Positions 8,517 through 17,923 of a stretch of DNA of 64,000 nt are shown here, one piece after another. This DNA comes from an uncultured Methylocystaceae bacterium (lineage in GTDB: Bacteria > Pseudomonadota > Alphaproteobacteria > Rhizobiales > Beijerinckiaceae), in NCBI GenBank assembly GCA_937870755.1, contig CALMZV010000145.1:64501-128500 (forward strand), in the 5' to 3' direction. Each line of letters opens with the position of its first letter. Within the stretch, counting starts at the first letter, position 1. Position numbers and translations under genes: made by a program. The notes beneath the pieces are model-generated. The model was not told where the DNA came from. It saw only the letters and a list, made by a program, of their open reading frames with translations, and made no database searches.

Positions 8517-9395
8517 CTAGCCGAGCGCGGCGATCGAATCGGCGATGGCGACGGTGCGGCGCGCCATCTCCGCGTGCAGTCTTTCGACCATTCTGCCCTC
8601 GATCTGCAATGCGCCTTTGGCCGCATTGGCGGGCTCGTCGAACACGGCGATCACCTTGCGCGCCCAACCGACCTCGTCGGCCGACGGCGCGAAAATCTCG
8701 TTGCAGGGACCCACCTGATTGGGATGAATGAGCGTCTTGCCATCCATGCCGAGATCGCGACCCTGCTCGCATTCGGCGCGCAGACCCGCCTCGTTTCCGA
8801 AATCGTTGTAGACGCCGTCGACGATCTCCACGCCATGCGCGCGGGCGGCGGCCAGGCAGATCGAAAGCCACGCCAGCATGGCCGGACGGCCGGGCGTGAG
8901 ACGCGCGCGCGTCTCCTTGGCGAGGTCGTTGGTGCCCATGACGAGGACCGACAGACGCGAGGCGGGATCGGCGGCGGTGCGGGCGATGGAATCGGCGTTG
9001 AGCATGGCCAGCGGCGTCTCCATCATCGCCCACAGCCGGGTGCGTTCCGGGGCGCCGGCCTCGCGCATCGCGCGCGCCGCCATCATGATGTCGCCCGGCG
9101 TGGAGACTTTCGGAACGAGAATGGCGTCCGGGCCGGCGGCGGCGGCTGCCGCCATGTCGGCCTCGCCCCACGGCGTCTGCGGGCCGTTGACGCGGATGAC
9201 CACCTCGCGCCTGCCGAAACCACCGGCTTTCACCGCCTCGGCCACCTGATTGCGGGCGGCGGCCTTGGCGTCGGGCGCGACGGCGTCTTCCAGATCGAGG
9301 ATCAGCACGTCGGCGGGCAGGGTGCGGGCCTTTTCGAGCGCGCGGGCGTTGGAGCCCGGCATATAGAGGCAGGATCGGCGCGGACGCAGGCTCAT
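8517..9395 (-). CDS. CitE/HpcH-family lyase (malyl-CoA lyase or thioesterase-like)
   Basis: A 292-residue TIM-barrel enzyme of the CitE/HpcH/HpaI family. Visible signatures are RSCLYMPGSNARALEKA (CoA/substrate region), ILDLEDAV with the metal-ligand acidic residues, VIRVNG, PKVSTPGD, WAMMETPLAMLN with the conserved glutamate, LVMGTNDLAKE, DGVYNDF and GMDGKTLIHPNQV. The family includes citrate lyase beta chain, malyl-CoA lyase, malyl-CoA thioesterase and citramalyl-CoA lyase. No citrate-lyase alpha or gamma genes are nearby, so a stand-alone malyl- or methylmalyl-CoA-type activity is more likely. Substrate cannot be chosen from sequence alone. CGGAG lies 7 bases before the ATG. Confidence 0.85.
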   Translation of the reverse strand: MSLRPRRSCLYMPGSNARALEKARTLPADVLILDLEDAVAPDAKAAARNQVAEAVKAGGFGRREVVIRVNGPQTPWGEADMAAAAAAGPDAILVPKVSTPGDIMMAARAMREAGAPERTRLWAMMETPLAMLNADSIARTAADPASRLSVLVMGTNDLAKETRARLTPGRPAMLAWLSICLAAARAHGVEIVDGVYNDFGNEAGLRAECEQGRDLGMDGKTLIHPNQVGPCNEIFAPSADEVGWARKVIAVFDEPANAAKGALQIEGRMVERLHAEMARRTVAIADSIAALG

Positions 9396-10308
9396 CGAAA
9401 GCTCCGGACTGTGGGCGCGCGCGCGCCCCTTGATTTTTGGCGCCGCACACTAAAGCGCGGCCAGGAAAAGTGGAAGCCGGTTTTCCGTCCGGCCGCGCGT
9501 CGAAAGCGACTTGCGGCCAGGAAAAGTGGAAGCCGGTTTTCCGTCCGGCCGCGCGTCGAAAGGGGCTTGCGGCCAGGAAAAGTGGAAGCCGGTTTTCCGT
9601 CCGGCCGCGCGTCGAAAGGGGCTTGCGGCCAGGAAAAGTGGAAGCCGGTTTTGCGTTGCGGAGCGCGGTGGCGGACTGCAGGGAACGCGACGGCGCGCGA
9701 TGCGCGCGTGAACGCACGACATGCGCGACGCGCGCAGAACGCAAGTGCGCGACCATGCGCGTCGGCGCGAATTTCCGTTGCGGACGAATCTGTTCACACG
9801 TCATCGGAACGCGTGCGAATCAATTTTTGCGGTTGCGAATCGCGAATGCGAATCTGCGATCGCGATCCGATGCGAGAGCGCCGATGCGCGGCGGTCGTAT
9901 GCTCCGGGCGCCGAGAGGGGGAGGGCGAATTCGCCGCTGCGGCGCAAGGACTATTTGCAACGTGCGACATATCGCGTGGCGGCCGCGCCTGCGCGCGAAC
10001 GGCGGCGCATACGCTTGTCGCGAATGGCAGCATTGCGCCAGATGCGATGCGTAATGTTCGAACTGTGGCGCCGTGCGCCGCGTTGTCGCCACAATCGTTT
10101 ATGGAGCGTTAAGCAAATCGTAGCGTTCTTGCAACAGCGCGCGCGTTTGTAAGCGTCGGCCGGCCTTCATGCGCACAATTGGGTTGCGTCGCCCGCGTCG
10201 ATGGAGGGATATGGCCGCAGGAGTACTCGCTACTCTGTTGTCGTGCGCGAGCTTTGCTTTTGGACGACGACGCACCGAATCGAAGTGCAAATTTTCGGAG
10301 TGGTTTTT
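9396..10308. other. Long non-coding stretch upstream of the porin gene
   Basis: 913 bases without a convincing gene. It contains the 56-bp tandem repeat at 9458-9654, then about 250 bases (9660-9900) rich in short GCG-containing words such as GCGAAT, TGCGAATC and GATGCG, then more ordinary DNA leading to the porin. The frames over it have repetitive or highly basic composition and no ribosome binding sites. It presumably includes the promoter and 5' leader of the porin gene; I cannot point to certain -35/-10 boxes. Confidence 0.6.
9458..9654. repeat. 56-bp tandem repeat, three full copies plus a partial
   Basis: Units start at 9458, 9514, 9570 and 9626, exactly 56 bp apart; the fourth breaks off after about 28 bases. 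Each unit begins CGGCCAGGAAAAGTGGAAGC and contains GGAAAA and TTTTCC as inverted arms around GTGGAAGCCGG, so each can fold into an imperfect hairpin. Units two and three are identical, while the first differs by three bases (AGCGAC for AGGGGC). Adjacent units leave no unique spacers, so this is not a CRISPR. The near-identity suggests recent duplication of a dispersed palindromic element. Confidence 0.9.
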
Positions 10309-10986
10309 ATGAACATCAAGATGCTTGCCGGCGCGCTCGCCGTCGGCCTTCTGTCCTCGACGGCGATGGCGGCCGATCTTCCCTCGCGTCGTGCTCCGGC
10401 GCCGGTCGTGGTGGCTCCGGCCCCGATCTTCACGTGGTCGGGCTTCTATGTCGGCGCGCAGCTCGGCTACGCGTGGGACAAGGTTTCGCTCAACAACGTG
10501 TGGTGGGGCGCTGGCTGGGGCAACCCGAGCCTGAACCGTGACGGCATCGTGGGCGGCGCCCATGTCGGCTTCCTGTTCCAGCCGGCCGGCCCGCTCGTGC
10601 TCGGCGTGGAAGGCGACCTCGAAGGCTCGTCCGTGCGTGGTTCGGGCATCCGCGGCTCGGTTCGCGGCCGTCTCGGCGTCGCGTTCGATCGCGCGCTGAT
10701 CTACGCCACCGGCGGTCTCGCCTGGGGCAACTTCCGCTACACCACGATCGCCTTCTGGCCGTGGACGGTCGACGTCTCCAAGACCCACACGGGCTGGACG
10801 GTCGGCGGCGGCGTGGAATACGCCCTCACCAACAACTGGTCGGCGCGTCTCGAGTACCGCTACACCGACTGGGGCAAGATCAACAACACGTGGATCGACG
10901 CCCGTCGCACGGAGCATGCGGTGCGCGCCGGCGTGTCCTACCGCTTCAACTGGGGCGGCCCGGTTGCGGTCGTCGCCCGTTACTGA
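10309..10986 (+). CDS. Omp31/porin-like outer-membrane beta-barrel protein
   Basis: A 225-residue outer-membrane protein. Residues 1-21 are a signal peptide (MNIKMLAGALAVGLLSSTAMA, cut before ADLPSR). The mature part starts with a proline-rich segment and WSGFYVGAQLGYAWD, the hallmark of Omp31/RopB-like barrels, followed by alternating strands (FDRALIYATGGLAWGNF, YALTNNWSARLEYRYTDWG, AGVSYRFNW). These are small surface barrels of Brucella and rhizobia. The start at 10309 has TCGGAG 8 bases upstream; a longer in-frame start at 10201 would bury the signal peptide. It is a single-gene unit ending in a strong terminator. Confidence 0.92.
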   Translation: MNIKMLAGALAVGLLSSTAMAADLPSRRAPAPVVVAPAPIFTWSGFYVGAQLGYAWDKVSLNNVWWGAGWGNPSLNRDGIVGGAHVGFLFQPAGPLVLGVEGDLEGSSVRGSGIRGSVRGRLGVAFDRALIYATGGLAWGNFRYTTIAFWPWTVDVSKTHTGWTVGGGVEYALTNNWSARLEYRYTDWGKINNTWIDARRTEHAVRAGVSYRFNWGGPVAVVARY

Positions 10987-11006
10987 GCGATACGCATTCC
11001 GTCGAG

Positions 11007-11035
11007 AGAGCCCGGCTTCGGCCGGGCTCTTTTTT
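11007..11035 (+). terminator. Terminator of the porin gene
   Basis: A perfect 10-bp stem AGAGCCCGGC / GCCGGGCTCT around a TTCG loop followed by six T residues, 20 bases after the porin stop codon. Confidence 0.93.
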
Positions 11036-11101
11036 GCGCGCCCTTGCGCGCCCGTCGAACACGCACTTGGCGAAACCGCCGGGTTGCGGCATTAAGACCA
11101 T

Positions 11102-11818
11102 ATGACAGGCTCACCGACCGACGCCGGCTCGACGCCGCTGCCCCCGCGACTCGTCGAAGGCTACGAATCCTTTCTCGAGGGCAGGCTGGCGAGCGAACGC
11201 GATCGCTACCAGCGACTGGCCGAAGGCGGGCAGAAGCCGCGCATCATGCTCATCGGCTGCTGTGACTCGCGGGTTGCGCCGGAAGTGATATTCGACGCCA
11301 ATCCCGGCGAGATTTTCGTTCTGCGCAATGTCGCCGCGCTGGTGCCGCCCTACAAGCCGAACGACGATTTCCACTCGACCTCCGCCGCGCTCGAATTCGG
11401 CGTGATGGGGCTGCGCGTCGAACATGTGGTCGTGATGGGCCACGCGCTGTGCGGCGGCGTGCGCGCGTTCGCGGAAAACGAGGCCGACCCCTACATGCGG
11501 CCGCTGTCGCCGGGCGATTTCATCGGCCAGTGGATGAAGCTGATCGCACCCGCGGCCGACCGATTGCCGAAGGCGCCGGGCGAGCCCAGTCTCGCTTATC
11601 TCGAACAGCTCGCGCTCGAATCGGTGCGCCAGAGCCTGATCAATCTGCGCACCTTCCCGTGCGTGCGCGCGCTGGAGGAAAAAGGCCGGCTGTCGTTGCA
11701 CGGCGCCTATTTCGGCGTTGCGGACGGGCGGCTGCTGGCGCTCGACGAGGCCAGCGGCGCGTTCCGGCCCGTGGCGGAAGACGCCTATCGCGCGGTGTTC
11801 GCGACGCCGCGCTTCTGA
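11102..11818 (+). CDS. Beta-class carbonic anhydrase
   Basis: A 238-residue zinc enzyme that interconverts CO2 and bicarbonate in the cytoplasm. The zinc and catalytic residues are visible: IGCCDSRVAP (Cys54, Asp55, Arg57), RNVAALVPPY, and VVMGHALCGGV with His114 and Cys117. Length and motif order are those of the beta class. The gene stands alone: a terminator lies upstream and an FMN reductase starts 117 bp downstream. No nearby carboxylase or transporter hints at a dedicated pathway. Confidence 0.95.
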   Translation: MTGSPTDAGSTPLPPRLVEGYESFLEGRLASERDRYQRLAEGGQKPRIMLIGCCDSRVAPEVIFDANPGEIFVLRNVAALVPPYKPNDDFHSTSAALEFGVMGLRVEHVVVMGHALCGGVRAFAENEADPYMRPLSPGDFIGQWMKLIAPAADRLPKAPGEPSLAYLEQLALESVRQSLINLRTFPCVRALEEKGRLSLHGAYFGVADGRLLALDEASGAFRPVAEDAYRAVFATPRF

Positions 11819-11935
11819 CCGCTCGCGTTCGACCCCGAGCTTGCGTTTTTTCACGAACAGGCTTGCGCGACGAACGGATGGACCGTTCGCGCGTTATGGT
11901 TTCGTCTACGCCCGAATCCACCCGAGGAGAAGCCC

Positions 11936-12487
11936 ATGCGTGACTATGCAATCGCCGTCGTCGTCGGCAGCCTGCGCAAGGATTCGTTCAACCGAAAGCT
12001 TGCACGCGCGCTCGCCAAACGCGCGCCGCAGGACTTCAAGCTGACGCAGGTCGAGATCGGCGACCTGCCGCTCTACGACCAGGACGACGATGCGCATCAG
12101 GCGGCGAGCGTGCAGCGGCTCAAGGGCGAGATCAAAGCCGCCGATGGCGTGATCTTCGTGACGCCGGAATACAACCGTTCGATTCCGGGCGTGCTGAAGA
12201 ACGCCATCGACCACGCCTCGCGGCCGTACGGGCAGAGCGCGTGGGCGGGCAAGCCGGCTGGCGTGATCGGCGTGTCGGTCGGCGCGATCGGCACGGCGCT
12301 GGCGCAACAGCATCTGCGCAACGTGCTCGCCTATCTCGACATGCCGACGCTCGGCCAGCCGGAAGTCTTCATTCAGGCGAAGGACGGATTGTTCGACGCA
12401 GGCGGCGATATCGGCGAGGCTAGCCGGGCCTTCGTGCAGGGCTGGATGGACAGATATGTCGCGTGGGTGAAGGCGCACGCAAAATAG
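11936..12487 (+). CDS. NAD(P)H-dependent FMN reductase / quinone reductase (ChrR-like)
   Basis: A 183-residue flavodoxin-like enzyme. VVGSLRKDSFNRKLA is the FMN phosphate-binding loop, PEYNRSIPGVLKNAIDHAS is the second family signature, and GVSVGAIGTALAQQHLR completes the flavin site. ChrR/YieF-type members reduce quinones and can reduce chromate adventitiously; the physiological substrate here is not determinable. GAGGAGAAGC precedes the ATG. A strong hairpin terminator follows directly. Confidence 0.9.
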   Translation: MRDYAIAVVVGSLRKDSFNRKLARALAKRAPQDFKLTQVEIGDLPLYDQDDDAHQAASVQRLKGEIKAADGVIFVTPEYNRSIPGVLKNAIDHASRPYGQSAWAGKPAGVIGVSVGAIGTALAQQHLRNVLAYLDMPTLGQPEVFIQAKDGLFDAGGDIGEASRAFVQGWMDRYVAWVKAHAK

Positions 12488-12495
12488 GCGTCGAC

Positions 12496-12524
12496 AAAAA
12501 GCCGGCCGCGAAGGCCGGCTTTTT
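12496..12524. terminator. Bidirectional terminator between the FMN reductase and asd
   Basis: AAAAAGCCGGCC and GGCCGGCTTTTT form a perfect 12-bp stem around GCGAA. Runs of A and T on both sides allow it to end both converging transcripts. Confidence 0.92.
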
Positions 12525-12578
12525 CATTCGGGCGAAACGTTCGGCTGGTCGAAACGTTCGTCTTGGGAGCGAAACGGC

Positions 12579-13613
<1,035 letters not shown>

Positions 13614-13715
13614 GTGAGAATTCCCGTGATCTGGTTCCGCTCCCCCGAGGATGAACCCGCAGCCCCGCTGCGGCGCCCCTCCCCCGCGGGGGAGAACCCG
13701 GGAGCGAGGATGCGT

Positions 13716-13784
13716 TTAGCCTTTCGTCGTCGTTTTCACGACGCCGGCGGTTTTCGTCAGGCGTTTGAGCGCTCGGGAAAACAT
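13716..13784 (-). CDS. Possible 22-residue small protein
   Basis: A short frame, MFSRALKRLTKTAGVVKTTT plus KG, sits between asd and the pseudouridine synthase. It is basic with a GAGG 8 bases before the ATG. I do not recognise it, and in high-GC DNA a frame this short can arise by chance. The rest of the 234-bp gap holds a GC-rich run including CCCTCCCCCGCGGGGGAG and nothing else I can name. Confidence 0.2.
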   Translation of the reverse strand: MFSRALKRLTKTAGVVKTTTKG

Positions 13785-13847
13785 CAGGCCATCCTCGGGC
13801 GCGGATGCGCGCCGAAGCCGTTCCAACACCACGCAGGTTCGAACTTG

Positions 13848-14543
13848 TCAACCTTCGCGCCAGCCGCAGGCGGCGAGCGCGTCCCGCATATGGGCGGGGA
13901 CGGGGGCGGTGGCCGCGACCGGCGGCTTGCCCGCCTGCATGGGCACCACCACCCGTCGGGCATGCAGGTGCAGGGGCGGGCCGCCCGTTCGCGGCGCCGC
14001 GCCATAGATGGCGTCGCCCAGGATCGGGAAACCGGACGCCGCGCAATGGACGCGCAACTGGTGCGTGCGCCCGGTCAGCGGAGTCAGTTCCAGAAAGGCG
14101 CGCGGCGCTCCGGTTGCGTCCACGCAGCGCCCCAGCACGCGCCACCGGGTCTGCGCCGGCAGGCCGTCGGGGTCGGGCTTCATCCACCAGCCGCGGGCCG
14201 CGTCCAGCCGGCCGAGCTTCATGTCGACCAGCCCTTCGTCGGCCGGCGCGCCTTCCACGACCGCCCAGTAGGTCTTTTCCACCCGCCCGGACTTGAACAG
14301 CCGCCCGAGTTTTTCGGTGGCCTTATGGTGGCGGCCCAGCACCAGGCAGCCGGACGTGTCCTTGTCGAGACGGTGGGCGAGCGCGGGGCGGCGCGGCAGG
14401 CCGAACCGCAGATGTTCGAACGAATCCTCGAAATTCTCGCCGCCCTTGGGGCCGCGATGCACGGGCAGGCCGGCCGGCTTGTCGACGATCAGAATCAGTC
14501 CGTCGCGATGGAGAAGGCGGGCTTCGATCTCTTCCGGTTTCAT
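13848..14543 (-). CDS. RluA-family RNA pseudouridine synthase
   Basis: A 231-residue enzyme that isomerises uridine to pseudouridine in RNA. LIVDKPAGLPVH is motif I, HRLDKDTSG holds the catalytic Asp60, and LTPLTGRTHQLRVHCAASGFPILGD is the third family signature. No S4 domain precedes the catalytic domain, so this is one of the short RluA members; whether it acts on tRNA or rRNA cannot be told. It is divergent from ftsY with only 55 bp between starts. Confidence 0.9.
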   Translation of the reverse strand: MKPEEIEARLLHRDGLILIVDKPAGLPVHRGPKGGENFEDSFEHLRFGLPRRPALAHRLDKDTSGCLVLGRHHKATEKLGRLFKSGRVEKTYWAVVEGAPADEGLVDMKLGRLDAARGWWMKPDPDGLPAQTRWRVLGRCVDATGAPRAFLELTPLTGRTHQLRVHCAASGFPILGDAIYGAAPRTGGPPLHLHARRVVVPMQAGKPPVAATAPVPAHMRDALAACGWREG

Positions 14544-14598
14544 GGGTTAGAGGCTATCTGAGGCGCACGCCGCGCCGTCAAGCGCGCACGAGGATGGC

Positions 14599-15642
14599 AT
14601 GGCCGACGACGACAAGAAGAAAACCGGGTTCTTCGGCCGCATGTTCGGGCGCGGGGAGACGGGCGAGGCGACGCCGGCCCCAACGCCGGACGAGGCGCCC
14701 GCCGCCGCGCCGCGCGCCAGCTGGTGGTCGCGGCTGAAGGCCGGGCTGTCGCGCTCCTCCTCGGCCATCGGGCAGGGCATCTCGGACATTTTCACCAAAC
14801 GCAAGCTCGACGCCGCCGCGCTCGAAGAGCTGGAGGACGTGCTCATTCGCGCCGACCTTGGCGTGGCCGCGGCCGCACGCATTTCGGAGGCGGTGGGCAA
14901 GGGCCGCTACGACAAGGAGGTGGACCCGGCCGAGGTGAAGGAGATTCTGGCGCGCGAGATCGAGAGGACGCTCGCGCCGATCGCCAGGCCGCTCGTCGTC
15001 GACGAGACGAAGAAACCGTTCGTGGTGCTGGTCGTGGGCGTCAACGGATCGGGCAAGACGACGACCATCGCCAAACTCGCGCTCAAGCTGACGGGCGAGG
15101 GCAAGAAGGTGATGCTGGCGGCCGGCGACACGTTCCGCGCGGCCGCCATCGAGCAATTACAGGTATGGGGCGATCGTCTCGGCGCGCCGGTGGTGGCGCG
15201 CGCGGCCGGCGCGGACGCGGCGGGCCTCGCCTTCGACGCGCTGACGGAAGCGCGCGCGAGCGGCGCGGACGTGGTGCTGATGGACACGGCCGGGCGCCTG
15301 CAGAACCGCGCCGAGCTGATGGCGGAACTGGAAAAGATCGTGCGTGTGATGAAGAAGGTGGATCCGCAGGCGCCGCACGCCACGTTGCTGGTGCTCGACG
15401 CCACTGTGGGTCAGAACGCGCTGAGTCAGGTCGAAATCTTCGGTCGCACCGCGGACGTGACCGGTCTTGTCATGACCAAGCTCGACGGCACGGCGCGCGG
15501 GGGCATACTGGTGGCGATCGCGGATCGATTCGCGCTGCCGTGCCATTTCATCGGAGTCGGCGAAACGGCGGAAGATCTCGAACCGTTCGCCGCGAAGGAT
15601 TTCGCGGACGCCATCGCGGGCGTCGAAAGGGAAAGCGCATGA
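14599..15642 (+). CDS. ftsY: Signal recognition particle receptor FtsY
   Basis: A 347-residue SRP-type GTPase that receives ribosome-SRP complexes at the inner membrane. A short acidic/alanine-rich N-terminal A region precedes the NG domain. G1 is VVGVNGSGKTTTIAKL at about 146-161, then GDTFRAAAIEQL, DTAGRLQNRAELM (G3), TKLDGTARGG (G4) and GVGETAEDLEPF at the end, all specific for FtsY. It overlaps yciB by four bases (ATGA), so the two are translationally coupled. Confidence 0.97.
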   Translation: MADDDKKKTGFFGRMFGRGETGEATPAPTPDEAPAAAPRASWWSRLKAGLSRSSSAIGQGISDIFTKRKLDAAALEELEDVLIRADLGVAAAARISEAVGKGRYDKEVDPAEVKEILAREIERTLAPIARPLVVDETKKPFVVLVVGVNGSGKTTTIAKLALKLTGEGKKVMLAAGDTFRAAAIEQLQVWGDRLGAPVVARAAGADAAGLAFDALTEARASGADVVLMDTAGRLQNRAELMAELEKIVRVMKKVDPQAPHATLLVLDATVGQNALSQVEIFGRTADVTGLVMTKLDGTARGGILVAIADRFALPCHFIGVGETAEDLEPFAAKDFADAIAGVERESA

Positions 15643-16238
15643 GCGAGGCGGCGGCGGACAAGCGTAAGCTAGGTCCCGGACTCAAGTTCCTTCTGGAAAT
15701 GGGTCCGCTGGTGCTGTTCTTCGTCGTCTACAACCGCACCGACATTTTCGTCGCAACGCTCGTTCTGGTGGCCGCCGTGCTGGCGGCGCTCGTCGTCACC
15801 TGGGCGCTCACGCGCCACATCCCGCTCATGCCGCTGGTGACGGCCGCGCTCGTCACCGTGTTCGGCGTGCTGACATGGCTGTTGCAGGACGCAACCTTCA
15901 TCAAGATGAAGGCGACCATCGTCTATGTGCTGTTCGGCGGCGCGCTGCTGGGAGGTTTGCTGTTCGGCAGGTCGCTCTTGCCTTACGCCTTCGATTCCGT
16001 GATCAGTCTCGACGAAGAGGGCTGGCGCAAGCTCACGCTGCGCTGGGGCGTGTTCTTCTTCTTCCTCGCCGCGCTCAACGAAGCCGTGTGGCGCACGCAG
16101 TCGGAAGAATTCTGGGTGAAGTTCAAGGTGTTCGGCTTCGTGCCGCTCACGCTCGTCTTCGCGCTCGCGCAAACGCCGCTGATCCTGCGTCACGAGTTGA
16201 AGGGCGACAAGGCGGAACAGGCGCCGGAGCATCTCTGA
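15639..16238 (+). CDS. yciB: Inner-membrane septation-type protein YciB/IspZ
   Basis: A 199-residue protein with about five membrane segments, starting at the ATG that overlaps the ftsY stop. GPGLKFLLEMGPLVLFFVVY, ATIVYVLFGGALLGGLLFGR and WRKLTLRWGVFFFFLAALNE are characteristic of the YciB (intracellular septation protein A) family. The protein is linked to envelope integrity and cell-division phenotypes; its molecular activity is unsettled. Following ftsY is a common arrangement in alphaproteobacteria. Confidence 0.93.
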   Translation: MSEAAADKRKLGPGLKFLLEMGPLVLFFVVYNRTDIFVATLVLVAAVLAALVVTWALTRHIPLMPLVTAALVTVFGVLTWLLQDATFIKMKATIVYVLFGGALLGGLLFGRSLLPYAFDSVISLDEEGWRKLTLRWGVFFFFLAALNEAVWRTQSEEFWVKFKVFGFVPLTLVFALAQTPLILRHELKGDKAEQAPEHL

Positions 16239-16412
16239 GGCTTGCAGCCCGTCATTCGACGCTCGAATAGAGAAGGAGCGCGAAGGCGATTCTGCCTGCG
16301 CGCATGATCGACATGGCCGCCAATACCGCCCAGGCCGGTCCGCGCAGCATGACGCGTCCAGTCGAGCATTCCATCTCGAATCTCGATGCAATATTGCGCT
16401 TCGCGTCGCCGC

Positions 16413-16961
16413 CTAGCGCTTCAGTTCCGCCAGCGCCTGTTCCACGCTCGCGACCGTCACGCCGCCGACGATCTTTTTGGCGATCGTTCCGTCGCCGCGG
16501 ATGATGAAGGTTTCGGGCACGCCGTAGACGCCGAAGTCGATGGCGGTGCGGCCCTTTTCGTCGACGCCGATGGCGGCGAACGGATTGCCGCCGTCCTTCA
16601 CGAATTTCAGCAGGTTTCCGGGCGTGTCCTTGTAGCCGAGGCCGACGATCTTCACGCCGCGCGCCTTCAGCTTCATCAGTTCGGGATGTTCCTGATGGCA
16701 GGGCACGCACCACGAGGCGAACACGTTGAGCACGACCGGCTCGCCGGTTTTCAGATCGGCTTCCCCGAAGCCCGGAACGTCGGCGCCGGCGAGCGCGGGC
16801 AGCGCGAACGTCGGAACCTGTTTGCCGATGAGCGCGGAGGGAATGCGCGAGGAATCGCCCGCGCCGAGCCGCACGTAGAACAGCGTCGCAAGCGCGAGAA
16901 AGGCGAACAGCGGCAGGAGAACCAGAATGCGGCGCGCGCCGCCGGTGTGCGGTTCGCTCAC
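16413..16961 (-). CDS. ccmG: Thiol:disulfide interchange protein CcmG/DsbE
   Basis: A 182-residue membrane-anchored thioredoxin-like protein that reduces apocytochrome c haem-binding cysteines in the periplasm. One N-terminal membrane segment (about 11-30) is followed by a thioredoxin fold with active-site WCVPC at 84-88 and the cis-proline in YGVPETFII. It starts with GTG at 16961, overlapping the ccmD stop by four bases, and ends the ccmABCDG operon. Confidence 0.95.
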   Translation of the reverse strand: MSEPHTGGARRILVLLPLFAFLALATLFYVRLGAGDSSRIPSALIGKQVPTFALPALAGADVPGFGEADLKTGEPVVLNVFASWCVPCHQEHPELMKLKARGVKIVGLGYKDTPGNLLKFVKDGGNPFAAIGVDEKGRTAIDFGVYGVPETFIIRGDGTIAKKIVGGVTVASVEQALAELKR

Positions 16962-17110
16962 GCGGCGCTCTCCCGCTCGTCGACCGGCGCGCCGATCTTT
17001 TCGAGCGCGCGTTTGAGGGCGCGATGATCGAGAACGATCTTCAGCGCCATCGCCGCAAGCGACACGCCCGCGATGGCGTAGGACAGGGCGATGAAGGTCG
17101 CGTGATTCAT
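16958..17110 (-). CDS. ccmD: Haem exporter protein CcmD
   Basis: A 50-residue single-span protein (MNHATFIALSYAIAGVSLAA, then a basic tail RALKRALEKIG). CcmD stabilises the CcmABC complex during transfer of haem to CcmE. It overlaps both neighbours by four bases (ATGA with ccmC, GTGA with ccmG). Its size and position are diagnostic. Confidence 0.92.
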   Translation of the reverse strand: MNHATFIALSYAIAGVSLAAMALKIVLDHRALKRALEKIGAPVDERESAA

Positions 17111-17859
17111 TGCGCCGCCTCCAGACGCAGCGCGCGCTCGCCGTTCATCGCCGCCTGATGCGTCAGCCGGTCGAGACGACGGCGCAGGATTTCGTTGCGG
17201 ATCGACATGAGATGCAACGTCGTGAAAAGCAGCGTCGCGGCGATCGCCATCACGATCAGCGGCCACAGCATGGACGAATAGATCGCCGGCCCGCCCATGC
17301 GCACGACGGACGCCGGCTGGTGCAGCGTGTTCCACCAGTCGACCGAGAATTTGATGATCGGAATGTTGACCAACCCGACCAGCGTCATCACGGCTGAGAC
17401 GCGGGCGGCGCGCGCCGGCTCCTCGATCGTCGCCCACAGCGCGATCAGCGCCAGATAGATGAGAAACAGCACGAGCACGGAGGTCAGCCGCGCGTCCCAC
17501 ACCCAATAGGTTCCCCACATCGGCTTGCCCCAGAGCGCGCCGGAGACAAGGCAGATGAAGGTGAACAGCGCGCCGAGCGGCGCGGCCGCCTTCTGCGCCG
17601 CGTCGGCGACGGGATGGCGCCAGACCAGCGTGCCGAGCGCGGCCGACGACATCACCATGTAGGCGAACATGGAAATCCAGGCGGCCGGCACATGCAGATA
17701 CATGATGCGCACGGTTTCGCCCTGCTGGTAGTCGGCCGGCGCGTAGAAGAACACGAGGTAAAGGCCGAGCGCAGTCGTCAACGCCGTGAGAACGGACAGA
17801 ACGGGTATCGCCCGGCGCGCGACGCGCAGGACAAAGGACGGATTGGCGAACCGCAACAT
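17107..17859 (-). CDS. ccmC: Haem ABC transporter permease CcmC
   Basis: A 250-residue inner-membrane protein with six membrane segments that loads haem onto CcmE. The tryptophan-rich WGTYWVWDARLTS segment is the haem-handling motif, with conserved histidines in YLHVPAAWI and WWNTLHQPASV. I start it at 17859 (MLRFANPS); the frame is open further upstream but the added residues are not family-like. Confidence 0.95.
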   Translation of the reverse strand: MLRFANPSFVLRVARRAIPVLSVLTALTTALGLYLVFFYAPADYQQGETVRIMYLHVPAAWISMFAYMVMSSAALGTLVWRHPVADAAQKAAAPLGALFTFICLVSGALWGKPMWGTYWVWDARLTSVLVLFLIYLALIALWATIEEPARAARVSAVMTLVGLVNIPIIKFSVDWWNTLHQPASVVRMGGPAIYSSMLWPLIVMAIAATLLFTTLHLMSIRNEILRRRLDRLTHQAAMNGERALRLEAAQ

Positions 17860-17923
17860 GGGGCCACATCTAGTCCCTGCCGCGCTCCAAATCAATTTCG
17901 CCATCTGCGACGAAAGCGCCGCC

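Noticed and set aside
9458-9654. CRISPR array
   Set aside because: The 56-bp units follow each other directly with no unique spacers, and no cas genes are in the window.
8016-10112. 698-codon plus-strand frame across CitE and the repeat array
   Set aside because: It is antisense to a clear CitE enzyme, has arginine/glycine-rich composition and includes the tandem repeats in translation.
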